Made by a program: the position numbers and the translations under genes. A DNA stretch of 64,000 nt from assembly GCA_963682055.1 (NCBI GenBank), contig OY821740.1:12672814-12736813 (forward strand). The letters are read 5' to 3'. The notes beneath the pieces are model-generated. The model was not told the origin of the DNA. It saw nothing but the letters and a program-made list of their open reading frames with translations, and ran no database searches. This stretch comes from Primula veris (taxonomy: Eukaryota > Streptophyta > Magnoliopsida > Ericales > Primulaceae). Of the stretch, positions 1-12,977 are shown in pieces. The stretch's first letter is position 1. Every line of letters starts with the position of its first letter.

Positions 1-2194
1 GAAAGACATTTCAACTCCTCTAAAATACGCTTTTGGTCGTATTGAATGGAGGCTATGTAAAGAAATTTCAATTCTTTCATGAGCTATTACCAGATAACAC
101 TGGTTTTCTCGAATATTTTATAACTCAACAAGATACGGCAGGACCTACATGAGTATAAGACCTCGTATTTGACAAATTAATTTGGTTTTACCAAAGATTT
201 TGATTTGGAACGACAGGTCCAGAATGGTTGTCACTGAGTACTATTTTAGGCAAATAGTTGGTTAAATTATGTGGTACACTGTTACCCACTATTTCCAAAA
301 AAATCAACTACCTTACAAGTATTACCTAAAATTTCATAATTTAAAGTTTGGTCACATTTGTCAAAGGAATTTGCTCAAAACACTTTAAACTATTTCGAGA
401 AATTTTGTAAACAGACAAACCATAATCCAAAAGTATGGTACAAATGGAAAATTAATAATCCAAATGGAAAATATAATCCAGATGAGCGAAAAAATGGCTC
501 TGATTTATCAAAATTAATAAAGAAAGGTCCCAAACTCATTTGAGCCACAAAACCGGGGGTCTCAAGAGTTTTCTTTCAGTTAGCTTTAACCACATTAACA
601 TCAGTTTTTGCACCTTTGTAATAGTTTTGAACTATTTAAGGAGTAACCGTGCATGACCTTTGTGTTTATAGCATAGAGTTGCCTGATTGAGCATTATCTC
701 TTGCTTTGTGACAACGGGCCATATTGTTCCTTTCAATTACTGTCTTGGAGCCACAGGTTTTCGATTTTGACGATTGTCTAAAATCTCGCTTGGCTAGGCG
801 ATTCATCGGGATCGCGACAGTTCGAGACAAATAACACTTGTCTCGGTTCTCGATTCGTGGAAAAAAATGTACACGAAGAGCATTAATATCAGGCAAACAA
901 TTCGCCATTGACCCGACAGGATTAAAACTACTCACCGGGGTAATTTTCTTATCCAATAACAGATGGGTGATAAAGGAACATGGTGAATATAAATTCACAA
1001 TACTGCTTATGGAATACAATTTCCAAGCTAGTATTTTGGTGAAGGATTGCTCCAATATGTCAATTTCAGACATTTGTTCACCATAGACGTCATCACGTCT
1101 CAAATGTGGCGGCGGAATAAAATCAACGCCTTAGCATTCATCTTGAGGGTAACAACAAACTCGTGTTTTACTCATCAAAGATGGCATCCAAAAAAAATTT
1201 TGGCATCACATTTTCACATATCAGGGTGAGTAACATGTGGTGACGGATTAAAATCAACGTTTAAACAGTCATTTCGCAAGTATGTTTTACGATTTTTTTC
1301 TCATCATAGATGGCATCCAACACGTGTTGGGAGTTCTGGATTATTTATCATATAAAACGACTAGTTTTTATGTTTATGGTTTGCACAAGCATAAACTTTA
1401 TTTCGAAACGACAGGTTCGAAAAATAGTTTTGCTTTTAATGTGAATAGGTTCTCATTGATCGAACAACAGGTCGATACAAAGACACCAATTCGGCGAAAC
1501 ATACATAACTATATAAACACACTTGGGGAAATTATTATTTTTCGGTAGCTCTACTTGAAAAACGATCAGGAAAGACGGTGAGGGTGGAGGGCACGAATGC
1601 CACTTAAAACCCGACCTCATTAGGATATCGACTTCCGCCTATATCTTTCATAGACATCGTATCCAAATAGGTGAGCCTATTTAGGGAATATTCATAATTT
1701 TTCCAACTTAAATGTGAATATATATTATTTCACAAATTACCATATTATACATGTGTACATGGCAATAAATAAATTAGTACATGATTAACTAATATTTTAG
1801 ATTGTAACTGTTTGCATGATTAGCATATATATTGCAATATATATTTCCTAATAAGGAAATCAAATTAATCAAGATTATCATTAATCTATAATTTATTAGT
1901 AATTACCAATTTACATTAGCAAGATTTAGTCATCATTTTATTATTATATTGCTATATGTGTAAGTTCTATACATGGTAATTAAATCATTCATGTACGTAA
2001 TATATTTTATTTACCAATTTACAATATACACGCAATTTTCATACATGGTAATTTTAACATGCAAGCAAACAATATATTTTTAATTACCAATTAATTCTAT
2101 ATATGATAATTTTTTTAACATGCAAAGTGGTTAAATTTACATGCAAACATATCAATTTATTCAATTAACATGCAATTTTTTTTATTCACTTGCC

Positions 2195-2225
<31 letters not shown>
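1..2225. other. Intergenic region without a recognisable gene
   Basis: No exon or protein family could be recognised here. The longest open frames (145 aa on minus at 666-1103; 88 aa on plus at 1282-1548) match nothing I know and have no clear splice context. Bases 1103-1360 hold a diverged tandem duplication. From about 1735 to 2160 the DNA is very AT-rich and repeats variants of a short phrase built on CATGGTAATTA and TTACCAATT, which looks like a decayed repeat. A TA microsatellite (about 2202-2225) abuts the MITE that follows. Confidence 0.4.
1103..1360. repeat. Diverged tandem duplication, period about 128 bp
   Basis: Two successive segments share landmarks in the same order. GGAATAAAATCAACG near 1115 recurs as GGATTAAAATCAACG near 1245, and ATCAAAGATGGCATCCAA near 1177 recurs as ATCATAGATGGCATCCAA near 1304. 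The copies are otherwise quite diverged, so the duplication is old. No function is evident. Confidence 0.5.
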
Positions 2226-2432
2226 GGGCAGGGATCCATACACACATAAAAATACACATTATGTTTACACATCAATCACAACTCTCCATTTACTTACTTT
2301 TAATGGTCAAGATTAGTTCATCTAATAACAAGAATAAACACATAATCTTGACCATTAAAAGTAAGTAAATTGAGGGTTGTGATTGATGTGTAAACATAAT
2401 GTGTATTTTTATGTGTGTATAGATCCTCCCTC
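2226..2432. mobile_element. Foldback MITE, copy 1
   Basis: About 207 bp made almost entirely of one inverted repeat: arms of about 91 bp at 2226-2316 and 2342-2432, with a loop of about 25 nt. The arms run from a GGG-starting terminus through ACACACATAAAAATACACAT and ACATCAATCACAAC to TTTTAATGGTCAAGATTA and are nearly identical. The element is bounded on both sides by TA microsatellites, so a precise target duplication cannot be read. A second copy lies at 18222-18426 and a decayed third at 18466-18632. It has no coding capacity. Superfamily is not assigned. Confidence 0.85.
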
Positions 2433-2486
<54 letters not shown>

Positions 2487-3289
2487 GCATGTGAGTGAAT
2501 ATTTAGACCGAATATTGACTTTTATAACACATATATACTGTTTTTATACATGTAATATATTACAGGGACTATCCGTGTAATTTCAGCAAACTATATATCT
2601 ATTTACAGCATTATTACAGATTCAGTCCATAATTTCAGACAAGTTTCAGTTTAGTCCTTTAGTAATTAACATGCACAGTCAATAGTTTCAGCGAATTACA
2701 AAACAGTCCTGTGTTTTCAGTTTTTTTACAGATTTAATCCCACAGATTAATACATGTTTTACAATTACATAATTTCCGATTTACAACTCGATTATATGTC
2801 TTTTACTGATTTTGTTTGTATAAAAATACAATTTTACAGTACACTATACATATTACATATAAGTTGGTTTTTATAGACAGATTGATCATGTTAGACAGTA
2901 AAAAAAATCTATCATGCATAGTTTTTTTTTTCTTCAACAAATACATGCAATTTGGGTTATTTTGTTACGATCATATATAATTATCCATACAAGTAACAAA
3001 ATCTAATACACATGGATTATATACTACGAGATATTTATCATGTTTTAGTTATCCATAAAATAATACGAGCGATCACATATATGAAATAAATTAAGTTTTG
3101 AATTCGGCACCTTACGCACGGTATGTTGGTAAAGGTCGATATAGCAAAACCCTAAAAACCCGGATAAATCTCAAGGTTTATAAATACCCAATATCCGTGC
3201 GTTTACCAAAAATCTCCAATATCCGCGAGCGTATATTCTATTCTCCGCGAGCAAAGTGCCGATAACGTGTTATGTGACATATTAGCTCG

Positions 3290-3329
<40 letters not shown>

Positions 3330-4856
3330 AAATATAGAGAGATGTATGAGAAACAACAGACGGAGTGTTTATTCATTAATATGATTGTACAGAGAGATAT
3401 ATCAAGAGACCCCTGATCCTTTTTATATAATAGAGCGTAGGGTTACATATGATAGGAAAGTCCAAGATAGGTCCAATAGAGTAAGGCCCAATATGACCAA
3501 TAATATCCTAAATCACCAACTATATAATACGTCCCATTTTAATAATTTTTTGGTACCGGTAGGTTAAATAAATAGCAATACATCAAATTTAATGAAAATA
3601 ATTCGTTTCATGAATGGAGACTTCGCTGCTGAATTTGATATTTCGTGACTAGAAACAGTTCTTTGATCGCACAATGTTTTGGTGTACGTACTGTGAGAAC
3701 GATATCAACTGTGGATTTCTTCCTGCATATGTGTCATTTGACTTTTCGTTTTCCGGATACTTATATAGATATATGCACCAACTCTTGAAGTTTCTTTTCC
3801 CGAATAAGCCCTTTGTGCAGGGGGAAGCTAAGTGGGGACGATCGGGTGCCACGGCACCCCCCATAATTTTAGAAATCTCAAGTGACGCAATTTTTTTTTA
3901 GTACAATTTCTTTTTAGGTGTAGATTTGGCACCCCCATAAAAATATGTTACTTGTACATATATTTTGGCACCCACCATTTACACATCCTGGCTTCGCCCT
4001 TTGTGTATGCTTTCACTTGCTCTGTTACATTTTTAGTTTCATAAAATGATGACATGAAGAAATCGACATTATTTACTATATATACTAAGTATGGGAGCAG
4101 GAGTATCGAAATTCCGCTTAAGGCAACATGAGTACTATCTTAAGTTTTAACCATACTCAACAAAAATGATCCGCTTAAGGCAACATGAGTACTATCTTAA
4201 GTCGTAACCATACTCAACAAAATGACTTTTTTAGTTCTCATACGTAAATATTTTAACTTTACGCTCCAACTAAGTTTCTCGCGCTAATAAATGTTCAAAG
4301 ACCAACCGTTAAAACTAGTTAACAGTACAAAAATCCTAACTCAAACATTATGAAGAGATGAAGATGAATTTTGGAGAATGACTTCCCGTCTATATATAAC
4401 AAGGACATCACGTTGTTATATACAACACATTTTCTTTGTTAATCTTTAAGTTTTTAAAAACCTGTTAGTTATGTCATTTTTTTGAATTGAGTGAAATTAC
4501 TAAAATGGTGGTAACTTGAAATGAGAAACCAAATACGTATAATTGAAGAAATGCTAGTTAATAAATTAATATACCCTATAACATCAACTAAACATGAACA
4601 GGTAGAGAAAATGGTGAGACAAACACAAACATGATTGAAATTATCAACATTTTCGGTGGGTTTAAGGATAAGCTCCTACACTTCACAAAGAGTTTAGATA
4701 TTATCCACTCCCACCATTAACAAGTCGATAGAACAGAGAAAATATAAAAAAGTCATTAATAAAACAAAGGTACCAACATAAACACTAAAGATTAAAACAT
4801 AATAAAGATGAGATAAACATAAACAGAGAAAACATGGAGAACAACTTTTCTCTTAT
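2433..4856. other. Intergenic region with microsatellites and repeat debris
   Basis: No gene recognised. A TA microsatellite fills 3291-3326. Around 3385-3560 is a stretch that reads like decayed retrotransposon LTR sequence, but no paired LTR or target duplication was found. Around 3830-4000 the phrase GGCACCCCC occurs repeatedly, a pattern common in plant repeat debris. A 57-bp tandem duplication lies at 4114-4226. The 3' end of the YABBY gene, transcribed leftwards, begins at 4857. Confidence 0.4.
4114..4226. repeat. 57-bp tandem duplication
   Basis: Two adjacent units, 4114-4170 and 4171-4226, both begin CCGCTTAAGGCAACATGAGT and end near CATACTCAACAAAA. They differ at only a few positions, so the duplication is recent. 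It lies about 630 bp beyond the stop codon of the YABBY gene. Confidence 0.85.
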
Positions 4857-7800
4857 TCAGTAGGGGGATAGACCCATATTCGCTTGCGAAAGGAACCCAT
4901 CTTTCATGATAACATCCTCCGCTTCCTACACATATGCTAACATATATAAGCACACGGAAATTAAACTAAACTTATCTATATCACAACTTAGAAATAATTT
5001 TGCCTGGTAAGAGTCATTTTTTCAGTTTTAATTGGAAAGTTAGCTTGTTTATGATGTTTACTAACTTCATAACTACAGTATTGAAGAAACTAAAAATGTC
5101 ATTTTCATGTTTAATTAACCAAATTTTACATTTGAACTATATTAAAAAGGACTTGTGATTTTACCTTATCCGTATGGCTTAATGGAAGATTTGCAAGCTT
5201 ATGAAACAAATTGCATTTATCATCTTATACATACCAAGTTTAATAAAAGTATATTTTACATTTTTACTGAAGTTCAACTTTCAAAATGAAAAGGAAACTG
5301 ACAAATTAAATGAAGGCACGTACCAGTTCCCGTTTCACTAATTTTATAAGTATTTTTTAAAGTGACTTTCTTAAAATATTGTAAAACTGAAACATTAAAA
5401 GGTTATTAATTTTTTTGGTCTTGCAAATATGTAAAAGAAATTAATTGATTGAGATGGTACATAATTAAATACAGATAATAGTGTCGCAAAGTAGATATAT
5501 ATTGTTAGGGTTTAGTCTACCTGCTGGTGTACATTAGCTTTCTTCACGGGTTGATGGTCAGGCAAAAGTCCGAAATGAATGTGGGGAAAGTGGGCCCACT
5601 GTAAAAACAAATTTACAATAGAAACAGATTTGCGCAGAAATCAAAACACAAGCATTCACATTAAATATATTTAATTAAATGAAGTCAAATAAACAAGAAA
5701 GGTAAAATGAAACACTGGAAGCCCTAGTTTCTACTAGGGTTGGAAAAAACTAATATTATTTTTGTGAAAGCAAAATAAACCTAAGTAAGTAGACTATAAC
5801 GAGATACACATATGTATGTATAGATTAATAAAATAGATATTTATCTTACATTCTTTGCAGCAGCACTGAAGGCCTCCCTATGGCTTATATCTGGGTTTCC
5901 AGCTTTAATGCGTTGGATCTCGTCCCTGCAAATGCAAATTTTGCACCATTTGTCAATAATGTTTTAATATATTTATAAATAAATGGTTAATAAGTTAATA
6001 CTTCAGTATATGCCTATATGTAGCGTAAGAAAAAAATAATAATACTAGCTTAATTACTCATATGGAAAATAATAGTAAAATATCACATCCTCCTGTTGGT
6101 TGGCTTCATTGTGTATTTATGGTATAAAATTAGCAACGGGGAGTTTAATTCAACTCTCAACATCCTCTGTTTCATTTTATTTTTGTTTCCAATTATAAGA
6201 CAATAGGTGTATTTTTTCTATTGTAAAAAAAAAAAAATATATATATATTAAGTTTTAGGGTTATATAGTTCCATTAAGTCATAATAAAAGACTAGTATTC
6301 TAGTAATTTAACCTAACTATATATTAACATTAAACATCTCTTATGAGCAGGGCGGGCACCTAGCATTAAAGATCTTTTTTATTTTATTTTTTATACAAAG
6401 CTTATGTCCAAAAAGAATAATATGCTTACCTGAGTGAGTGAGCTATAAAATCTTTTTTTATTATTTTAAATTTTGGTATATGGCTCTTTAAATACCATAT
6501 TAATATTACAGTAAGTAAGTAAGTAAAAAAAAAAAGGGTTGGTAATTGCTCACTTAATGAAGCGGTTGTAGGCAGATGGGACTCTCTGTCTCTTCTCCGG
6601 GGCTGAATATAAAAAAGGAACATAAACAGACAAATCCATTTAAAAAAAAGACAAATTTCAATTAATTGAAAAACACTTCGCTGACTTTTTCCTTACACAC
6701 CTCTGATCTCTTCATCTCTTTCTATCATCACTCTATCATTATCTTTTTTCATTCATCATTTTCTCTCTCTCTCCTTACTTTTTCTTACCCTAGATTCCAT
6801 GTTTTCTTAATTTCCGGGGGAAAATAAATCTTATTAGTGATCAACATTATGAGTTAGCCCCACTTCTAAAGCTACTCCAAAAAAATGATTTTTGTAATTT
6901 ATCACTTCATTTTGTATTTTACTCACCTTCTATAATCTGGTCACCTTCTATAATCTGGATGCTACATTTGTAACATACTAGCAAAGAGTTTAGTCCACGT
7001 AAGGTAGTTTTGAAATCTAAAACTGGTTAAAAACATGATTAATTAAGATGGTTAATTTTATGTCTTTTATGAGTTCCCAACAAGATAATTGTTTTTCTTT
7101 TCCAATCCCTTGGATACTATTTTGAAAGGTACTCCAAATTTTTGTCATCACGTACAATGTACATCAAAAACAAAACAAAACTAATTAAGAATCTAATATA
7201 AATTAAAAGGTTGTGATAAATATCCATTACATTTTAAGGGATATTATAACTTCATGTGTTGAACTTTGGGTTCTTGGTAATAAAATATCTGGGCAAATTA
7301 GCTGTCATATCTAAGGTTGAGGTTAGACACTAAGTTATTATATTTTTAAATAGCCAGTACTTCTTAGAAGCAAACGAACAACAAAGAGAAGCTTTAAAGT
7401 TATCAACGAACAAGACACTAAACGTGAAATAAGAACTTGCTTAAGAGATTCCATTACTTTTCCTAATTTCATCTCCTTAATTAGGAAAGATGTAGATCCA
7501 TGGATTTTTTTATATATTATTAATCTCATTTTGAAGATGTGAGGCTGGTGGGGGTGAGGTGAGTACACTAGAACTCCAACCACTGAAAGTACACATTTAC
7601 TCATGTAAATCCAACATAATAATTTGAAACCAAGCCAAATTTTAATTAATACAAAAAAAACAATATCAACAATAATAATCCTAAATGAAATAGCGCAAAA
7701 AAGTGTCCACTTTATCAGATTCATAACTTCTTGTAGTCAAGGTAGCTAGTTTGTATAAATACGCTGAATGAAATTACTGTTGAAGTTATGGCTTCCTCGT

Positions 7801-10000
7801 GATATGAAGTATATATAGAAAAACATTCATACAAAGAAAATGTGTTAGATAAATGTTCTACAGCTTCTTTCTCCTTTAAGCATACATGTAAAGAAACATA
7901 CTGTTTAATAGTAAACATGCAAAGTACAAACATACTCTAATTTCCAAAATCGCAACTATTTGCTAAAAAGTAGAAATTTCAGTGGTGAGAAATGGACCAC
8001 ATATTAGTAGTGAAATTATAAAATGTTATAAAGTAGGAGTAATAAAAAATTATAAACTGCGTCTTGTAAGTCATTTGGATTACAAAAGGATAATAAATTA
8101 TTAAATCAAGTTATTTTTTGCCACAAATTTGTCTATTGATGTTCTTCTTTTTAGAGACCTTTATCATGAAACGGTAAAAAAAAGGTATATGATCGTATAT
8201 CCCAAATTCTAACTCACGTCTATTTGGTGGTGGAGGCTTAGGGAGCTCATCAAGAGTTCGAACAGGCGCAATCATTTCATTTGCATAGGGTTGATTCATC
8301 AAGAAGTTGGAAGGTGAGCTTCGAATCTCCTCCTAAGACAATTATAGTGAAAATCAAATTAGAAATCTATCAAGACAGAATAGCTGCAAGATAGGAGCGA
8401 ACCTCCCTGAAGAATAATTCACTAAATGAGTGCCCAACAACGGATGCAGTGAGTTATAGTAATATGCTAGACATAATACATTAGATAACAATTAAACAAC
8501 TTAAATTCTAAGTATTAGAAGAAGAAGAATTCAATAATCGAAATATCTTGGATTCGATTACAATAATTAATATCTGGTAATTATATCCCAAGAATAAAGA
8601 GAAAAAATTAACTCAAGATGACCTCTCCGGTCATCCAAAGAAATAGAAAAAAAATACAATTATGGAAACACCTTAAATATAATAAACTAAATCGAAATAC
8701 TTATGGTTTTTGTGATGATGAATAAGAAGAGGAGGAGAAAAATAAGAACAAGAGTTAACATTTGTAAAAAAAAATGTAGATTAATTGGAAGAGCTGTTCT
8801 AGTTGTGGAGTTAGCATGAAGATTATGTAAATCAACTATGACAGCGAAAATTATTAAAGTAGGAATAGTAGGGATTTGTACATGTTTATGCAATTTATAA
8901 TGTAAAACGTATAATACCTTCTTAGAAAATGTAAATCGGAAATATAATTTATGGACTTATACCCTTCTCCAGATATTTATGGTGCCGTACATGTTGAAAA
9001 AAAAGGTACGTATCATTAGAATATTTGATTTAAGATGAGGAAAATGTATGCAGAAATTATTCTTATGCAATAGAGATCTGGTATTAGGGTTTTGTTAAGA
9101 GACTGCATACATCTGTATGCAAATCTCCACCGCAAAATTCTCTAAATTTAAGAATGCACTGAATAATATTGTAGTTTGATACTGTCCCTCCCTTCTATGC
9201 AAAATAAGCTACTTTATGCCTCATAGTTATATTAATGTGAGTGAAAATCACTGAAAATAGATCGAAATAAACGATTGAACTAATTAAATGAGTTGTATTG
9301 GAGCCAAAAAACCGAAGAAAAACATCTGAAGAACATTTTGTGATATAAAAATAAAAATAAGTGCTAATTTAAGGTTGCAAAAGAGGCTATTTAGGTAATC
9401 TCTACATCACCAAATTGTTTATTTTTGCTTAGAAAATCCAAATCTAATACAGATCCTTGCAAATCATTTACACAAAAGCAATTCCAATTTAATTAAACAG
9501 ATTTTTAATTAAACAGATTTCCCCACTTTTTATTAAATGTCTGAGGGTTTCATTTCATTTGAAAGAGAACTATTTACTTGTGTATGCCCACAAAAAAAGG
9601 GGGGAAAGAAAAAGATCCCAAAATCTGATTTGAATATACCAGGAGATTCTGAGGAGAGAAGAAAGAGTGTCCGAGCTGGAGCTGATTGGTCGCGGGGAGA
9701 AGCAATCCTCGCATGTTTACGGACAAGAGATTCGTGCAGTGTCCACATCGAACTGTCACTGTTTTGAACAAGATGGAGCAAGGAACACTCACCTATACAA
9801 TAAAACCAAACTTTAGTGTCTAAACAAAGAAGAAAGTGTAAATTTTAATGATAGGAAATGAAAAGGGAATGAATTATTGAAGAGATAAAGAGAAAAAGTA
9901 CCGCAAGGACAGTGTCACAAAAGGTGCAATGGACGTAACAGAGCTTCTCGGAGGAGGGAGAGAGGTGGTCCGGTGAAAAAGCAGGTGATGAAGATGACAT
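4857..10000 (-). CDS. FIL: YABBY transcription factor, FIL/YAB3 clade (7 exons, 212 aa)
   Basis: A plant-specific transcription factor that specifies abaxial identity in leaves and floral organs, acting in the nucleus. Exons on minus: 10000-9902, 9792-9640, 8332-8218, 6602-6554, 5925-5850, 5598-5521, 4925-4857. All introns are GT..AG and the phases agree, giving 212 codons plus TGA. The N-terminal C2C2 zinc finger uses C25, C28, C49 and C52 (HCTFC then RCGHC). The HMG-like YABBY domain covers about residues 123-170 ([17 protein letters not shown], then [10 protein letters not shown], then [11 protein letters not shown]). The SPDHLSPS near the N-terminus, QPVKK after the domain and a final exon ending NMGLSPY place it with FIL/YAB3 rather than YAB2, YAB5, CRC or INO. 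The linker between finger and YABBY domain is short, which largely explains 212 aa against about 229 in Arabidopsis FIL. Introns 2 and 3 (about 1.3 and 1.6 kb) hold no recognisable gene. The clade call is from memory of family sequences. Confidence 0.93.
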
Positions 10001-12745
10001 TTTTTCTTTTTTTCTAAAGGGGGTTGAAAAATTATTAGATTTGTTGTGTTTTGGTTTTTGATTTGATTGATGTGTGGACTGAACAAGGGATCTTTGGTGG
10101 ATTGAATTGACAGATTAACAGACTTACAATCTGATCTTCCTGAATGTTAAGAGATATATCTATCTATTTATCAAGAAAGCCCATCACCTATGAGAGAAAG
10201 ATAGAGATAGAAAGAGAGAAGACAGAGAGAGAATTTTGATTGAAATTTAGTGGACTATAAAAAGGCAAAAAGAGTACTTTGTTACATTTTATTTACCACA
10301 TGGTTTCAAAAAGTAGCAGTCGACATGCATTGAAGTGTGTCATTGCTCTATTAAATTTGAAAAAAGGTTGATAAGATCCAAACAATGGACAAAACACTAT
10401 GTTAAGTTCCAATTAGAAGACTATTACAATATATATCCTAGGTTATAAAGATCCTTGATCAAGTATAATTCGTTTTCCTCTTGGTATTATGATATATAGA
10501 ATATCCGTTGTTTGTTTCATGTGATAAAGATTCATGTTTAAAACTTTAAATCAGTGTATTTAAAAGCATGCTATTAGTGGGTAATTTAGCTCTTACTAAA
10601 AAAAATGAGATGCACTATTTCGATATATCGGTTGGTTTATATAGCTTTTGGTTCTAACAACACGAATTTTGGGACACATAACAAATCATATTTTTTTTAA
10701 GCTAATTTTTACATACATTTTTTTTTTTGTAATGATTGATAATTTTGTTAACGGTTCCACCAATTCACTAAAATTATATGCAAGGAATAAAGTTGAAGTT
10801 GTATACGACTACTCTCTAGTCAGAATGAAGACTTTCAACTAGCTCTTTAACCAAGATATTGGAGTTCATTCTAGATTTATATTGTTCGACATTAGTTAGT
10901 TTTATATCCAAAAACAAAACAAAATTCTCAATTACATAAAATATAACATTGAAATGTTAACGATAATTATGGTGAATGTGATGGTTTTGAAGAATAATTG
11001 TGTGTGTTTTTGGTTAATACTTTAAGATGAAAATTGATTAATATTTGCAAAATTGTTTTGCATTATGTAGTAGTATTAGCATACATGCTGCCTTATATTG
11101 TTATATTTGTTAACATTCATATGTTACCATCGTTATAAGTTTATGATTTACTTTTAGATGCGACGTATTAGCGATTTTAGCAAAACTCTCTGAAAATGCT
11201 ACCGTTATGTTTTTGCTTTTAAATCATTGGTTTATACATGAAAGAATTACCTTATTACATATACCTTTTTTTCAGATTGGAGCACTTTTGACCCAATCCT
11301 TTTTGTGGGGTTTTCTCCCCGCATTTTTATTTCCCTAAATCGATAAAATAAAAATGTTGGTTTTTCCCACCATTAAATTAAAAAAAAAATACCTTATTGC
11401 GTGTATGCATATTGGCAATTCCTCTACTCGTAATAATTAAACAAATAGTAGATGGAAAATTTTCATATTCACCTTGTAAAATATTTAGTTCACCTTTTTT
11501 CATCTTTTTGTAAACCGAAAATGTACATAAATATTATGGGCATTTATAAAGAGGCTGATACCGAGTAAATATTTATTCAAATCCTTAAGAGATTAAAATT
11601 GATAATTAATGCATATACAATCAATCTTAGCTTACTTCAAAAAATATATTTAAGCTAAATTGTCTCCATATAATTATGATGGGAAAATAAGTTTGAGTTG
11701 TAATAAAACAATATTGTACTAGTATTTGTCGAACCCAATAGATTGGCTATATATACTTATTTATAGATATTATAATAATATTTGTGATGATATTAATGAT
11801 TATGTGATGAGTAAAATTACAAGGTTGAGGGTGGAGCGGAAACATTGAGGATTGATTTGTGTTCATCTTTTCAAGCTTTTAATTTTTGATGGTAATTTCT
11901 AACGAACATAAACGGAACATGAATAATATTTTCAATGCACTTACGTACGGAACTTGAACAAAACCATTTTTGACTTGTTTTCCTGTCATTATCAAGGTAT
12001 GCTGGGCAACCTCTAATCTCCACATATATAATTATTTAGTAGTGTGACTTCAATAGGGAAAAAATGTTGACGAAATGATAAAGTAAAATCATATAATTTG
12101 GTTGTGGACACTATTCCTGAAGAATTTTTGTACTCTGAATATCATAAATGGATGTGGGTATTGTAAATCATTGTGTCTTTGATATAACTTTTGTACCCAA
12201 TTAATTAACTTCAAAAAAAAAAATCATGTTTCCTCTTTGTTGCATTTCCGACACAATTCCATTACATAACGTATACTTTAAAGACAACAAAAAATATAGT
12301 AGATATTGATTAAACATGCATAAAAACATGTACAGGTTGTGGACATGTAGTATGTATGGCCACATGGACCATTGGAGATAGTATAGATTGAAGGACGAAG
12401 AAAATGTATGGTCATCATTCCCGATGGATTACAGAGAGAGAAAGTGTGTATGTATGTGTATAAAATGTGTATGAGTGTGTGAGAGAGAAAGATAGTAGCA
12501 GAGGCGGCAGAGGTGGGGGAGAGGAGTGAGAAAGGGACGTGTGCATGGAGAGTAATTAAGCTTTCTTCATTCAGCTGTTGTTTTCACAATTAAGAGCGAG
12601 CTGTTATTTGTGTAAGCCTTTTTTTTTTCTCGCTTCCCCAAGCTTACTTTTACATACCAAAGGTAAATATTTATTGACTTTTTTACGGTCTAACTTTTCA
12701 AATTAGGAACCATTATGTTATGTACCCTAATTGTTTTGTTTTTAT
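10001..12745. other. Intergenic region upstream of the YABBY gene
   Basis: No gene recognised. The pyrimidine-rich leader of the YABBY gene, read on minus, lies around 10195-10240 (GA-rich on plus) and its promoter must be in this region, but I cannot fix a TATA box. At 11301-11355 there is a phrase (TTTTGTGGGGTTTT...CCC) that recurs at 46552-46608 and resembles a retroelement 3' end. The rest is AT-rich with no structure I can name. Confidence 0.4.
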
Positions 12746-12931
12746 TAGAGATGGGTAAAAAATCCGCAAACCCGCCCCGTAACTCAATCCGTGCGGATTG
12801 GGGCGGATTGGAGCGGGTTGGATGTCAAAAAAAGTTAAATCCGCCCCGCCCCAATCCGTAAAAAAATTCGTGGGTTGGGTTAGGGTTGGGGTTTCCAAAC
12901 CGCGGGTTAATCCACCCCAACCCGTTTCAAT

Positions 12932-12977
<46 letters not shown>

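Noticed and set aside
666..1103. 145-codon open frame on minus
   Set aside because: No recognisable family, no splice or promoter context, and it partly overlaps a tandem duplication; likely a chance frame.
7338..7724. 128-codon open frame on minus
   Set aside because: Lies wholly inside intron 3 of the YABBY gene, is rich in hydrophobic residues typical of AT-rich random sequence, and matches no family.
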